Part shown: one piece after another, positions 21,454 through 32,584 of the stretch
How the letters are laid out: every line of letters begins with the position of its first letter
Numbering within the stretch: position 1 is the first letter of the stretch
Assembly: GCA_019054805.1 (NCBI GenBank)
Contig: JAHQIY010000005.1
Coordinates: forward strand, 3,207,501 to 3,271,500
Direction of reading: 5' to 3'
DNA length: 64,000 nt
Source of the DNA: Brachionus manjavacas
Taxonomy: Eukaryota; Rotifera; Eurotatoria; Ploima; Brachionidae
Position numbers and translations under genes: made by a program
Notes under the pieces: generated by a model
Database searches by the model: none
Told to the model about the DNA's origin: nothing
What the model saw: the letters and a program-made list of their open reading frames with translations, nothing else

Positions 21454-23159
21454 TTTGGGATCTAAACACCAGTCTTGTTAATGATGATGAATTAAATGGA
21501 TTAAGTTTGAAAGAATCAATTTATTATCATAAAAAACATTATATTCCTAAAGAACAAAAAAAAGCACGTAAAATTAATCTTTGATATTTCGAGAGAAAAA
21601 AAAAGTATTTGTATCTTCAAATGCTCAAGGATTAGTAGATTTATTTTGAAGATAAAATTGATATCATTAACAAATTATAGGTAAATATTTTTTAAAGCTT
21701 CTTCAAGCTTGTATCTAGAAGCGAACTAACAAGATTTGATTAAAACGAGGCTATCTCCTTTAAATTTGTTAATTTTTCCAAAAGACTTGATTCATTAAAA
21801 AGTTATCTCATCTCATAAAATTACAAGTGATTACAACTGAAATTTAAATCTTTGCTGAAATTTTAAAATGCTCATTAAATTACTAAAAAAATTTAAATTA
21901 AAGAATACTTAAAGTATAGCTTCGTTGAGCTTCATTATTCTTGGAAATTTAATCATTTATGTCAAAAGTGGTTTAAACCATTGAAATATTCTTAAAAGCT
22001 TGGCAAACAGTTTGCTAATAATTCATAATAGAATTTCTTAAGTGAGTAATAGAACCGAAAAATTTAATAAAACGAGAAAAATTTAATAGAAAAAAAGACT
22101 CGGTACATAAATGAAAAAAGAAAGTAAAATCTTGAAGTGCCTAGTACCTAGGATTAGAAAATTAAACTTTATCAAAAAAACAAAATTTTTTTCTTATAAA
22201 CAATTGTAATTTTTTTAGTTTTAGCGAATTAAATGATGCAAAGTTTACAATCAAAAAATAGTAAGATTTTTTACTGTTTGAATCCGCAAAAAAAAATTGA
22301 ATTTTAAATTTAGTTGAATTAAAGCGTAAAGCTTAAATTTACCTTTAAAATTTTTTTCTATAAAACCTTATTAATTCTAATTGAATGCAATTTTGAGCTA
22401 TTTTTTCAAATAACTACAACTGTTAAACGAAATTTTACTACAGAGGTTGAAACCTCTCTCTCTCTGTTTTGCTCTCTCTCTCTCTTAATTTTGCTCATTT
22501 ACCAAATATCTAGAAAAATAACTTGGCTTTCTTCAACTCTAAATTATGTTATTTAATTTTGGCCTTACAAAAAAACATCATTATCTAAATGTGTCAGCTA
22601 ATTGTGGCTCGTAAAAAAGATAAGAATACTTTGTAGAAATTTTTTCATTTCAAATAAAAAATATTTAAAATAAAATTTAATTTTTCGAATACCTTAAAAA
22701 AATTATTATGTAATTGATCATTTTTTATTTTTTGGTTCGCTATTTGCATCAACAAACAATTGACTCTTACTATCATTGCAATTATAATTTCTTGTACACA
22801 ATACGCTTTCGTACGAATATATCATAAAAAACTCAAAAATGAAAAATAAAAATTTATTCATTAAATTTTTATGTGTCTAAATTTATGACCATAATTTATG
22901 AAACAAACAATAATAGCCGGTCTAGAGGAATGAAATTTTTTAGCCATTTTGATCTCTCTTATTTTTTTCAAATAAATTGATCAAAAACTACACATGGTTG
23001 TAGTGACACCAAGTATTAGTCCAAGCACTTGTTGCTTACCAAAGATAAATAAAGTAATATGATTAGGTCGGTTTTTTTATTTGTTAATCAAATTTAGGTT
23101 ATGAATATACAAATTTACTAAATAAAAAATACAATTGAAATCTGTTTGAAAAATTTTTA
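21454..23159. other. Intergenic DNA between innexin and UBIAD1 genes
   Basis: No gene supported. It contains the CT microsatellite listed separately and upstream sequence of the innexin. Confidence 0.5.
22451..22487 (+). repeat. CT microsatellite
   Basis: Two runs of CT dinucleotides are separated by a short GTTTTG interruption. It is simple sequence in an intergenic region. Confidence 0.85.
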
Positions 23160-24116
23160 TTAAAATTTAAATGAAAAAAAACACGATACGACATAAAATA
23201 TTCCAAAAATCAAATTCAATTTTGCTGTTTTAATTGGTAATTGTTCCATTTTACGATATCGAAAGTCTTTCTCTAGCTCGAAACCCATTTGAATAGTTAA
23301 CAAAGGTAGTAAAAATGAATAGGTTTTTGTTTTTAAGGCCATTATGAGAAGTATAAAATATGGTACAAATATAAGTAAAACATACAAGACATATGAGGCC
23401 GTAAAGCCGAGAAAAATAGCGATTGTGAATATTCCTGATTTCTTATCACTTTCTAAATCACGGCTATTGTTACAATGAAGAATTGCCTCTGTGCTCAAAG
23501 CTAGAGGCAGCGCGTACAGCAGTGGCTTAAAATACAAGTTAAATGACCCATAGTTTTCGCTTGATGTACCAACTTGAGCTATGTAGCAATATAACACTGT
23601 CAGAGGACCAAATGTAATAATGATGATCAAATCACCTAGCGCCATGTATTTGAAACCAATTCCACCAGTGTACAAAAAAGAAAGTGACATTCCGCCAAAA
23701 TAAATAAATGTTAGTACTTCTTCTTTGGCTGACGAGATGAACAATAAAACGAAGAATGATATAGAACCGAGAAAATAGAGAAAAGCTCCTAAATTGGTGA
23801 TTTCCTCGGGCCGAAGAAGCTTGTCGACTAAAATTCGGTCTGATTTTGTACTTTCATTATCCACTCCATATTTATAGTCATAGTAAGTATTGACCAAATT
23901 GCCAGCTGCATGCACACAAAGAGCTGAGGTCAATGACAAAATGAGAATCGCAAGGCTAAATTGATGTGAACTGTTGAATGCCAAAGTGTTTCCCAAAAGG
24001 ACTGGTGTAAGACTAGCGCTAAAAGACCATGGTCTTAAAGCAATCAAATATGATTTTAATTTTGATGCATTCATATCGGATATTTTTACTTGGTAAAAAT
24101 TCTTGTATTGTTTCAT
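23160..24116 (-). CDS. UBIAD1: UbiA prenyltransferase, UBIAD1-like
   Basis: This is a single-exon gene of 318 residues; human UBIAD1 is 338. The fold is UbiA-type, with eight or nine membrane helices and two Asp-rich motifs that hold magnesium and the prenyl diphosphate: NLVNTYYDYKYGVD (residues 73-86) and NNSRDLESDKKSG (about 214-226). LRPWSFSASLTPVLLG near residues 28-42 is the usual UBIAD1 start of the domain. UBIAD1 moves a geranylgeranyl group to menadione to make menaquinone-4 and, in some animals, contributes to ubiquinone; it sits in ER and Golgi membranes. A second ATG at codon 15 may be the true start, since family conservation begins near there. AATAAA overlaps the stop codon on the minus strand. 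No introns are seen. Confidence 0.92.
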   Translation of the reverse strand: MKQYKNFYQVKISDMNASKLKSYLIALRPWSFSASLTPVLLGNTLAFNSSHQFSLAILILSLTSALCVHAAGNLVNTYYDYKYGVDNESTKSDRILVDKLLRPEEITNLGAFLYFLGSISFFVLLFISSAKEEVLTFIYFGGMSLSFLYTGGIGFKYMALGDLIIIITFGPLTVLYCYIAQVGTSSENYGSFNLYFKPLLYALPLALSTEAILHCNNSRDLESDKKSGIFTIAIFLGFTASYVLYVLLIFVPYFILLIMALKTKTYSFLLPLLTIQMGFELEKDFRYRKMEQLPIKTAKLNLIFGIFYVVSCFFSFKF

Positions 24117-24868
24117 TAAATGAGCATCTCAGGTATAAATTAAGATAATTTTTACAGATTTTTTGCCCGCTAATTTCAGAATGAGAATTGTTGAGTATAA
24201 AATACAGAAGCGAATATATTCGAATTTTAATAAATAGCTTATGTAAATTATGCTAAATTTTTGTATTTTTATTTCTGAATATTAAAAATAAGACTAATAT
24301 TTTATAAGAAACTTGATTTAATTAAATAGAATTTAGGCATTTGAAACTTACAAATTAATAATTAATAATTCGAAGAGGTTAAATTATTAATTCAAATCAA
24401 ATATTTTTTTTATTTTTCAATAATTCAAGACAACCAGCTATAAAAGTTACAATGAAAATTACAACACCTATATTTAAAATATAATTTCAAAATCCTACAA
24501 AATTCTTGAAAAAGAAAAAAAAAGATTAAATGATTTGTTTTTAAAAAAATTTCAAATAAAAAACAATAAAAAAAAGCTGAAATAAATTATTTAAATATGA
24601 AATAATCTAAAAATTATATTTATTCGATGACTATTTTTTTCAATAAATCATTTTTAAAAAAAGAACTAAATTATACAGAATAAGTCATTTTATTTTTTTA
24701 ATATTATTCCCGAATAATTAAGCTTTTAAATCTTATATCATCTTTAAGTTGATGTTTGACTCTTTTTATTTGTAATTTTATTTAATTTCAAAGAGAATTA
24801 ATGCTTGTTTTTTAAGTTTTTTTTTATTTTATAATTATTTCATAAAGGATTTTATTATTTTTATTTTT
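24117..24868. other. AT-rich intergenic DNA, nothing recognised
   Basis: 5' flank of the UBIAD1-like gene up to the hAT-like element. No gene is supported. Confidence 0.5.
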
Positions 24869-24876
24869 ATTTTTTC

Positions 24877-25534
24877 CAGAGTTGTTTAAAAGTCCCAAAA
24901 AAAAGTCTAAGTCATCAAAAAAAAAGTCCAAGTCAGGACTTTTAAATTTTTTTTTTCAAAAAAAAATTAAAAATTAACTGAAACTGTGAAACTGTTTTGC
25001 CTAAAAATGCTGAACAATGGTGTCAAGCTGTCTATGATAAGCAAATATGGTGCATCTATTGACTCGGGTACTTTCGAACCCGGTTTAGCTAATTTAAACA
25101 AAATTTCAACTATATAAAAAACATTTGAGAAATCTTTTTTTTTTAATTAATTTTAGAATATTTTACTTGTTTTCTAGATTTGTGGTTATTTTGCTCTATT
25201 AATTGTGTAATTCGATGATGGCAAAAATTTTTGTTCGAGTCTATGTACAAACAAATATAATTTGGATGTTTTATGACCATGTTCGAAATTATTTGAAAGC
25301 ATAATTGGCTTTTTCCAGTTGAACTCAAGCGGGTTATTTCGGATATTTCTCCAGAATAGAATTTTAAAGTCTTTGGTGGGACTTTTGAAAAAAAAAAAAA
25401 AAAAAAAAGTCTTGACTTGGACTTTTTTTTGAAAAAAAAAATTTTAAAGTCTTTGGTGGGACTTTTGAAAATAAAAAAAAAAAAAAGTCTTGACTTGGAC
25501 TTGACTTGAGACTTGTGACTTTTAAACAACTCTG
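24877..25534. mobile_element. Non-autonomous hAT-like element with 8-bp target duplication
   Basis: The ends are inverted repeats: CAGAGTTGTTTAAAAGTC at 24877 and its reverse complement, with one mismatch (GTGACTTTTAAACAACTCTG) ending at 25534. They are flanked by a perfect 8-bp duplication ATTTTTTC (24869-24876 and 25535-25542). CAGAG ends with 8-bp duplications are diagnostic of the hAT superfamily. Inside, AGTCTTGACTTGGACTT and GTCTTTGGTGGGACTTTTG recur as a tandem pair near 25370-25500, so the right subterminal region has been duplicated. There is no transposase. The perfect duplication argues for a fairly young insertion. A related short element lies at 49,314. Confidence 0.85.
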
Positions 25535-25542
25535 ATTTTTTC

Positions 25543-26606
25543 TTTAAAAATGAATTAAATACAAAAAATTGATGTTTATCTTGATTATCAAAATTTTATC
25601 TAAATCAAGATATACTTTTTTAATTGAAATTTTCGTACCTTTTTTTTAAAGAATTGAACATTATTCATTAATCTATGTCTAGTCTAAATTTTTGGGAAAA
25701 AAATGCAACTATACAAATATAATCAAAATAGAAATAAAAAATGGATTTTTTAAAAAATCGGAATTTTTCGGATTTTTAAGCTTCCGAAGCTTTTTTCAAA
25801 TAGATTTTCAAATTGAATCTAAAAATGACTCTTCTCTTCTCTTGACAGATTATTTTTACTTTTTATTTTATCTCTAACAACTTTGTTTATCAAATACATT
25901 AAGAAAATAATCATCTTTCAATTGCTTAATTTTTTTTATAAATTATGAATTTGAGAATCGATTGATTTTCACAAGGTACTTTCATATTTCTTTACTATCA
26001 ACACCTAAACAGAGTCATAAAATAGTCTCATATTTTCTAATAAAGAATGTAGAAGATGAACAAGATTTTAAACAAAATTTGCAGCAATGAAACAAAGTAT
26101 TTATCATTTGGTAAGATTTGAAATTTAGAAGTCGTTCTAACCCATTCTGTTACAGCGTTCCGTAATTCGATTTAGTATCTTAGGTATAAATCAAAACTAA
26201 TTTTTTGAAATTTTTTCTGTTTTTGTTCTAATAACCTTAGTTATTAGAACAATGGAATCTTTGAAAACTTGCTTAAATTAAAGATTTAAAGAAAATTAAA
26301 AAAATAATTTTTTTAAAGATTTGTATCATTTGTAGTATGTGATTAATGAATAAACAAAATTGAAAAAAAGAATAAAAAGATTTTTAAATTTGTTCTTATT
26401 TAATAATAGATTGAAATTGGTGAGTTATTCCTTAAAAAACTTTTAATAAAAATTTATAATGTATTTAAATTTTAAAAACGAACAAAAAAGTTATAACTAA
26501 AAAAAAAATTTAAGTAATATCTTTAGATATTTTGTGAAATTAAGGCATGAAAAATTTACCATTTATGTGAAAATGAGAATAAACTTAAAAAAATCGAATT
26601 ATATAT
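25543..26606. other. AT-rich intergenic DNA, nothing recognised
   Basis: Lies between the hAT-like element and the duplicated block. Only short frames without motifs. Confidence 0.5.
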
Positions 26607-26702
26607 TTTAAAAAAGAAAATATTTGTTTTACTCTGAGTGAACATAATTTTTGGTGGGATTGGAAATGATTTTTAATAAAAAATAACATAAAAAAAGAAT
26701 AA

Positions 26703-26811
26703 GACAGTATGGCCGAGTGGTCTAAGGCGCCAGACTCAAGTTTGAAACATAACTATTAATGTGTGTTCTGGTCAGTGTATACTGGCGTGGGTTCAAATCC
26801 CACTGCTGTCA
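26703..26811 (+). tRNA. tRNA-Leu(CAA) with intron, inside duplication copy 1
   Basis: Mature sequence identical to the genes at 10,738 and 38,211, with a single A for G change in the 25-nt intron. All stems are intact and a T run follows, so it should be functional. It runs towards the GPCR copy. Confidence 0.96.
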
Positions 26812-26961
26812 ATTTTTTTCTTGAGATTTAAAAAACTACACAATGTCATTCTATTGTTAATAAATTTATTTTAAAAAATTCAACTTTTACATTATTAATT
26901 TTAAGCATTTTTAATATTTTATGAGCTAAAAATTCAAAACTTATTTCACCGGTACTAAACA

Positions 26962-28166
26962 TCAAACTTTTTCAATTTTTACCAAAATAGACCATTTCTT
27001 AAACATTTTTGAACAAATTTCACTAAAAATATTTTTCAACTCATTCCGAAAACGTCTGGCTGTCAAACAAAATAGAACAAAATTGGTTGAATGATTTAAA
27101 TCTATTAAAAACATCACAAAACGGAGCAATACTCTATTCTTTAAGAATTTAGACTTTAAACCAAGTTTTCTAAGCAGTTCAAAAATGGAATAAGGAAACG
27201 TCATTAAAACAAACGATACAGAAATTGTCAAGAGCATTATTGATATTTGTCTTTCCTTTAATTGTTGACAATATAGAGAGGACAAAGGCCGCCATGAGCC
27301 TGATCGTTTTTTTGAAGACCCATCTACAGTATAATTAGAGCTAAACGAGTTGTTATTTTTTTTCATCAAAAGAACCTTGAATTCTTCAAATTTGGATGAT
27401 CTACTGTTCTCATATAATTTAGATATTTGAATATGTGCATTGATAGGTCTGAACTTTACAAATATTTGATTGGTAATGCTTTTTCGGACAATTGACGCTT
27501 TTGACAAAGCTTTTATTATGATGAGACTAAATATGAATCCCAACACTGATGGGATCCATGATCCTAGAGCTGATCGGAACCAGGGAAAATTAAAGTATAA
27601 TATTTAAAGCAAGTGCCATTTAAGCTTCCTTTAATTTGGCAGTAGTAAGGCTGAGCTTGAGAATATTCAATGCAAAACGAGACAGTGCTGCTGATAAACA
27701 CAAATATCAATACGAGGCCGAGAATGATTCTTTTGGAACGCTTTCGAGAAAATAGATGGTTTACTTTAAGAGGAACAAGTACGGCAGCGGTTCGTTCTGC
27801 AGATGTTGCTAAAATCAACCACACACTAATAAAAGATGCTGCTTGTGCCACTATTTGGTTTAAAATACAAAAGTTATAAACGGCAATTTGATATAACTTG
27901 ACCATATTTGCCAAAAATTTCAGAAGAAGAACAAGGAAATCACACACGGCCATATAAACAATGTACAAAGACGTGTTTGAGCTGCGCATGCGTTTCCTTG
28001 TCATTACAATTACAATTAGTAAATTTGTCACTGCTCCGAATATGACCAAAATTAGCAGTGAAATTTCACCAAAATCCCATTCTCGAAATCTGCCAATTGA
28101 GTCATATGGTTTTAATTTTGTTTGATTGACGACGCGGATGTATTCATTTGCTCTAGCGGAATTCAT
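26962..28166 (-). pseudogene. Class A GPCR, broken duplicate
   Basis: This is the copy-1 counterpart of the intact GPCR at 38,471-39,676. ATG at 28166 opens the same protein through membrane segments 1-4 and loop 2. A one-base deletion in a run of G (GGG near 27585, against GGGG in the other copy) then shifts the frame within FPWFRSALG, and translation stops a few codons later, at 27564. The remainder (segments 5-7 and tail) is still present in another frame down to 26962 with very few changes, one being Gly for Ser in KKRSGSWRPL. The break must be very recent, or it is a sequencing error in a homopolymer. Confidence 0.85.
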
Positions 28167-28430
28167 TATAGTTAAAAAAAATTTTTTTTTTAAAAACAAA
28201 AAAGCTAAAAATATCTAAATTTTAGTATTCAAATAATAATCTTTTTTTTTCTTATTTTTAAAGCAAGAATTTCATTTGAATTTAAAGGCTTACCAAAATT
28301 TTCTAGAATTATTCAATAAATGAGTGAACATTTTTTTATTGTTAATCGAGTAATGAGAGATAAAAGATTTCACATTCTACTGAGCCACAAGGTCTAAATT
28401 TTGTTTAGTTAATGACAGTTATATATTCAT

Positions 28431-31350
28431 GTTTTTTTCAAGTCATGTGATTCAAATTTTTAAAAAAAATATTTTTTTTAATTAAATAATTATATTACTT
28501 TTTAATTTTATAAATTACAAATATGTGTATAGGTACACTAGAAATGAGTTGACTATCTTTCTCTTCTAAATATTTTACTAATAAATGTCTTTTTTAATCA
28601 CATAAAAATGAAAAATCTAAAAGCAAATTTTAATTTAAAAATTCTTTTTACAAAAAATAAGGAGGAAATTAATAGAATATTTTAAATTAACCAAAGGCAG
28701 TTTTTATATTCGCGTGTTATATCTTGGCTGTCTAATTAAGTCATTTCTTATTAATATCTTATATCTTATATTTAATAATATTTAAAACAAAAATTTAAAA
28801 TTCTAATTTAATTGAGATAAATTAATATTTTATTAGATAACAATTCGCAAAGTGAGTTAATTCTCCTATTTAGATCTTGGGTCAAATTTTAAAGTCAATT
28901 TCCAGTTTCCAAAGGTTCAAAGACTGTCATATTTTCCGTCACTTGAGCGGCCAAATAGTCGTCCGGCAAATTTTGGCCGACAAACACAGACATTGTCAGG
29001 ATTCTGCATGAATCTTTGACATGTAAGCTACCACGTGTACAGTTTCCAACAAGTTTTTTACTCGAATAGAATAGAGCTAAGGATTTTTACCAAAGAAATA
29101 CTAGTTTCCGTCTTATTCTGATTAATAAGCATATTATCACGTCAAATGTGCTACAAGCTATTCCATTTAAAGCTCGTAGAGTTCAGATTTTTTAACAAAA
29201 TGAGCTAAGTAAAGTCGTTTTTTAAAAAAGAGAGAAAATCTTTAAGCAATTTTAGAAATTATTGAAGTTTTTAATTAAGTCAATTCGAAATTCTTTTTGG
29301 CTAATTCTACAACATTTGGACCTGCAACAAAGGCTTTTAATCTGAGAAAATGTGATTACACGTTCCAGATTATTACTTTGATTTTAGCTTTTTTTTTGAT
29401 CAACATCATTGATTTGAAGTTGTTTTGTCTCCCTTTTTTATCTCACTATTTATCTTTCTTTTGATGAAATTCGATCGAATAGTTCTTGAATTTTAAAGCT
29501 TGGATTTAGACTGGCAAAATAAAATTAGATTGAATACTTTTTCGGTTGTTTATTTTCTGATTATCTGGAGCTTGAAAATAATTCTTTTTGCGCATCATAT
29601 CTTCAATGACAGTAATTTTAGATTTTTTTTTACTAATTTTTAACAAGAATTTAATGCTTCTCAAATAGTATAATTTTTTAATTTATTAACTTTATTCGAA
29701 TCGAAAAATTTTTTGTTAAAATTTTTTTTATTAGTTTTGATTTCATTACTAAATGAACAATTAGAAATTATTACGTTAGCGAATTTGAAAATGAATAAAT
29801 TTTGATATGTGTGTTTTGTTTTGAATTAAATAAAATTGAAAAAAAATAATGATTAAAAATTTTTGCTAATCTTTGTCTTATTCGTGTAGAATCCAATTAA
29901 ATATTTTTAAATTTTTAATTATTTTGTATATATAATTTTACAAGATTTTCAAAAGGATTGCTAAAAGAACCTTAATTAAGATTGTTTCTAAATAAGAATT
30001 TATAAAATTTTTATCAAGATTTATTAAGGATCTAATTAAGAATTATGTTCTTGTTATTCCTTAAGAGGTCTCACAGGATCATAATTGAGAATTGACTATA
30101 TGAAATCTAAATTTGATGAAAAGAAATTAAATTTTATTTAAATATAAAAATAAGTTTAGTGAATTAAAATAGCTACTCAAAGTCGAATGCCTTATTCTTA
30201 AAACCAAATTAATATTCTTTTGATAATTAAGATGGGTATTACTTAAATTTAATATTTTATCAAGAGAATTTATCGATGAAATCAGTATTATTAAAAAGAT
30301 TGAAATCTCTTTTTTTTTAAATTATTACTCTATTAAACAGAATACTTTCAAGCTTATTTTTTTTCATATTTGAAAAGGAAATTTTATAATTATCATCTGA
30401 TAATAACTCAATACAATAAAAATTAATAATTGATCAAGAAATTTTAAAATTTAATTTGATACTAATCAAAATTTTTTTTGTTGAGTGTTTAAAGTAATGC
30501 TATTAATGTTTGGATTGGTACCCTTGGCCCGTCTATTCGATTTCCTCGTTTGACGTATTGTAGCAGCTATTTATGCTTCTTCACTAAAATATTCATGGTT
30601 AAGTTAATTAACTTATTTATTTAAGAAATAAAACTTTATTGATTCTTTTCTATTAATCCGCAGGCATTAAAACTCAATTTATGTTTTTAAGAAAACAAAA
30701 GCATCTCTAAGACATTAGTCCACAATAGAAATGTCCCAATTTTTTATAAGATTTTTTTTTACACAATCACTTGAAATTTAATTTCAATTTAAGATAAATA
30801 AACAAGATTCATTTTAATGTCTATAAAATTAGACTTAGAAAAATTATTACTATTCTATGAACATTAGATTCTTTTAGAAAGTTGAAATCATTTAAAATAT
30901 TTAAAAAGATTTGAAATTTAAAATAAAAAAATTCCTAAATTTTTAAAATATTCACTTGAATTTGAGCTATAGGCTTCATGAATGAATGAATAGTATACGA
31001 TAAAGTTTTTAGATAAAGTGATATTCCGCTTTATTTACAACAATTTACGTCTAGTCAGACATGCTATGTATGCAAAATATGGTGATTTGAGTGTAAGTGT
31101 GTTAGTAGAAGAGTTAAAGAGTTTTAGTATTTCACTAACAAATTTTTTTGGTTTTCGAAATTTTTTTTTTTTAATTTTTCAAAAAAAACAATAAAGCTCA
31201 ACAATTTTTTTGTACATTTTTGTTTTAACACGCATTTACGTAAAATTTGGTAAATTCATAGAATTATACGTAAATTTTTGTAATAAACAAAAAGCAAAAT
31301 TTTACAGTTATAATAAAAAAATTATTTTTCATAAATCTCTTTTAGGTTCC
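28431..31350. other. AT-rich DNA between duplication copies, no gene supported
   Basis: The first 300 bp hold the 5' flank of the broken GPCR. A patch near 28,860-29,060 is less AT-rich, but no frame stays open. Nothing else could be assigned. Confidence 0.5.
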
Positions 31351-31360
31351 TTTTTGTATT

Positions 31361-32444
31361 GGCATAGTTTTTCGTTAGTAGATAATTGTTTTTTTCAGAA
31401 GATAATTTTATTTTAAAAAAAAGATAATTTAATGAAAAGATAAATGTTTTTGTTAGTAGATTTTCACCTTTTTCGGTAGATAATTATTTTGTTACGAAGA
31501 TAATTGTTTTGTTAAGTAGATAATTTTTTTTATGTGTTAGATTAACTAATTATACTTAATTAGCACTTAATAAGTGTTTCTTATTAATTAAAAAGTTTCG
31601 TTCATTAATAAAAATAAGTTTTCTTAATTAATTGTACTCTAAAACAAGTATAAAAATCGATATATATAAACAAAAAACTTATCATTAATTAACAAATTAA
31701 AAATATGGAAATATCTGAATCATCTACTACTTCAATTCTCGCGGTAAATAACTCGCAAGAAAATAATGGTGACGATACAGATAATGACGTTGAAGAAATT
31801 GTTTCAAGTAAACGTGGAAATGCAAAGGTATATGATGACTATGCAACTTATACCAATTACAAAGAATTTATAGAAAGTTTGGATAATGGGTTGATAGACA
31901 ATAATCAATGGATAAAAAAAGATTAGATAAAAGGTTCTTAGTTCAATATCAATCCAAAACGAACAAATAAATGAAAATCATTCTATATTTGTTTCAAATG
32001 GTATAGCATCATCAAATAACGATCAAGTTATAGTTACACAAGCTCCTGTTGAATCCACTTCAAATAATTTTAGAGCCCCTGAAAAACGTGGACGTGGAAG
32101 ACCTAAAAAAAACAAGGAAAATGATGCCAATTTAATTACAGAAAATCAAACAAATGATGAAAATTCAAATCAAAGTGCTAGATTATCAAAGAGAAGAAAA
32201 CCGTAATAAACGGAATTAATTTTTTATTTTTTTCTTAATTAATTTTTTTCTTAATCAATTTTTTTTTTTTATCTATTATAAAAAATTAATTTTTTTTCTT
32301 AATCAATTTTTTTTTTATCTATTATAAAAAAATTATTATATATGATAAAAAACATTTATCTTTTTCTTTGTATTTTTTTATCTTTAAAAAAAAATTAAAA
32401 TATCTTCTGGAAAAAATAAATATCTACTGACTAAAAATAGTCTC
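31361..32444 (+). mobile_element. MULE-like DNA transposon derivative with 10-bp target duplication
   Basis: The element is flanked by a perfect 10-bp duplication TTTTTGTATT (31351-31360 and 32445-32454). Its ends are long imperfect inverted repeats. The left begins GGCATAGTTTTTCGTTAGTA, the right read inward begins GAGACTATTTTTAGTCAGTA, and similarity continues for about 90 bp (TTCAGAAGATA, then AAGATAAATGTTTTT). AGATAA recurs every 15-35 bp within them. The terminal GGCA-AGTTTTTCGTTAG motif is shared with the element at 45,179, which keeps a SWIM zinc finger, and 10-bp duplications with long inverted repeats are typical of Mutator-like elements. Inside lies a short coding relic. The perfect duplication suggests a young insertion. 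Confidence 0.85.
31705..32206 (+). pseudogene. Head and tail of a MULE-type protein, internally deleted
   Basis: ATG at 31705 opens 73 codons: an acidic Ser/Asn-rich start, then KRGNAKVYDDYATYTNYKEF and a stop at 31924. A second frame, 31931-32206, follows without an ATG: polar residues, a perfect AT-hook core RGRGRPKKN, and a basic end LSKRRKP. The two lie in different frames, as expected if an internal deletion joined the N- and C-terminal ends of a longer transposase. AT-hooks bind the minor groove of AT-rich DNA. The related element at 45.2 kb also has a basic KRKRKPKNQ tail after its SWIM finger. No catalytic residues remain, so it cannot be autonomous. Confidence 0.6.
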
Positions 32445-32584
32445 TTTTTGTATTATCGCAGCATTTTATTTTTTTTAAATACGACAACAACTTATTAAAT
32501 CACTTGTGTAAATGATATCGAGTGTAATTTTGGTTTTCTACTATTACGGATTTTAAATAAAATATTTTTTTCAATTATTTAAAT

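Larger units (their letters stand above)
26607..28430. repeat. Direct segmental duplication, copy 1 (1,824 bp)
   Basis: This block matches 38,115-39,940 in the same orientation, beginning at TTTAAAAAAG and ending at ATATATTCAT. By reading I count about seven substitutions and two single-base length differences, so identity is above 99%. Flanks on both sides are unrelated. It carries tRNA-Leu and a GPCR gene. There are no inverted or direct repeats at its edges that would mark a transposon. It is either a very recent duplication or an assembly effect such as two haplotypes placed in series. Confidence 0.95.

Noticed and set aside
22451-22487. CT run as a regulatory polypyrimidine tract
   Set aside because: It is a plain microsatellite far from any exon found here; nothing supports a function.
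25143-25529. Open frame of 128 codons rich in Phe and Lys
   Set aside because: It lies across the inverted-repeat and poly-A part of the hAT-like element; the residues come from homopolymers.
27670-27879. Plus-strand frame of 69 codons inside the GPCR copies
   Set aside because: It is the antisense shadow of conserved receptor coding sequence and occurs identically at 39,180.
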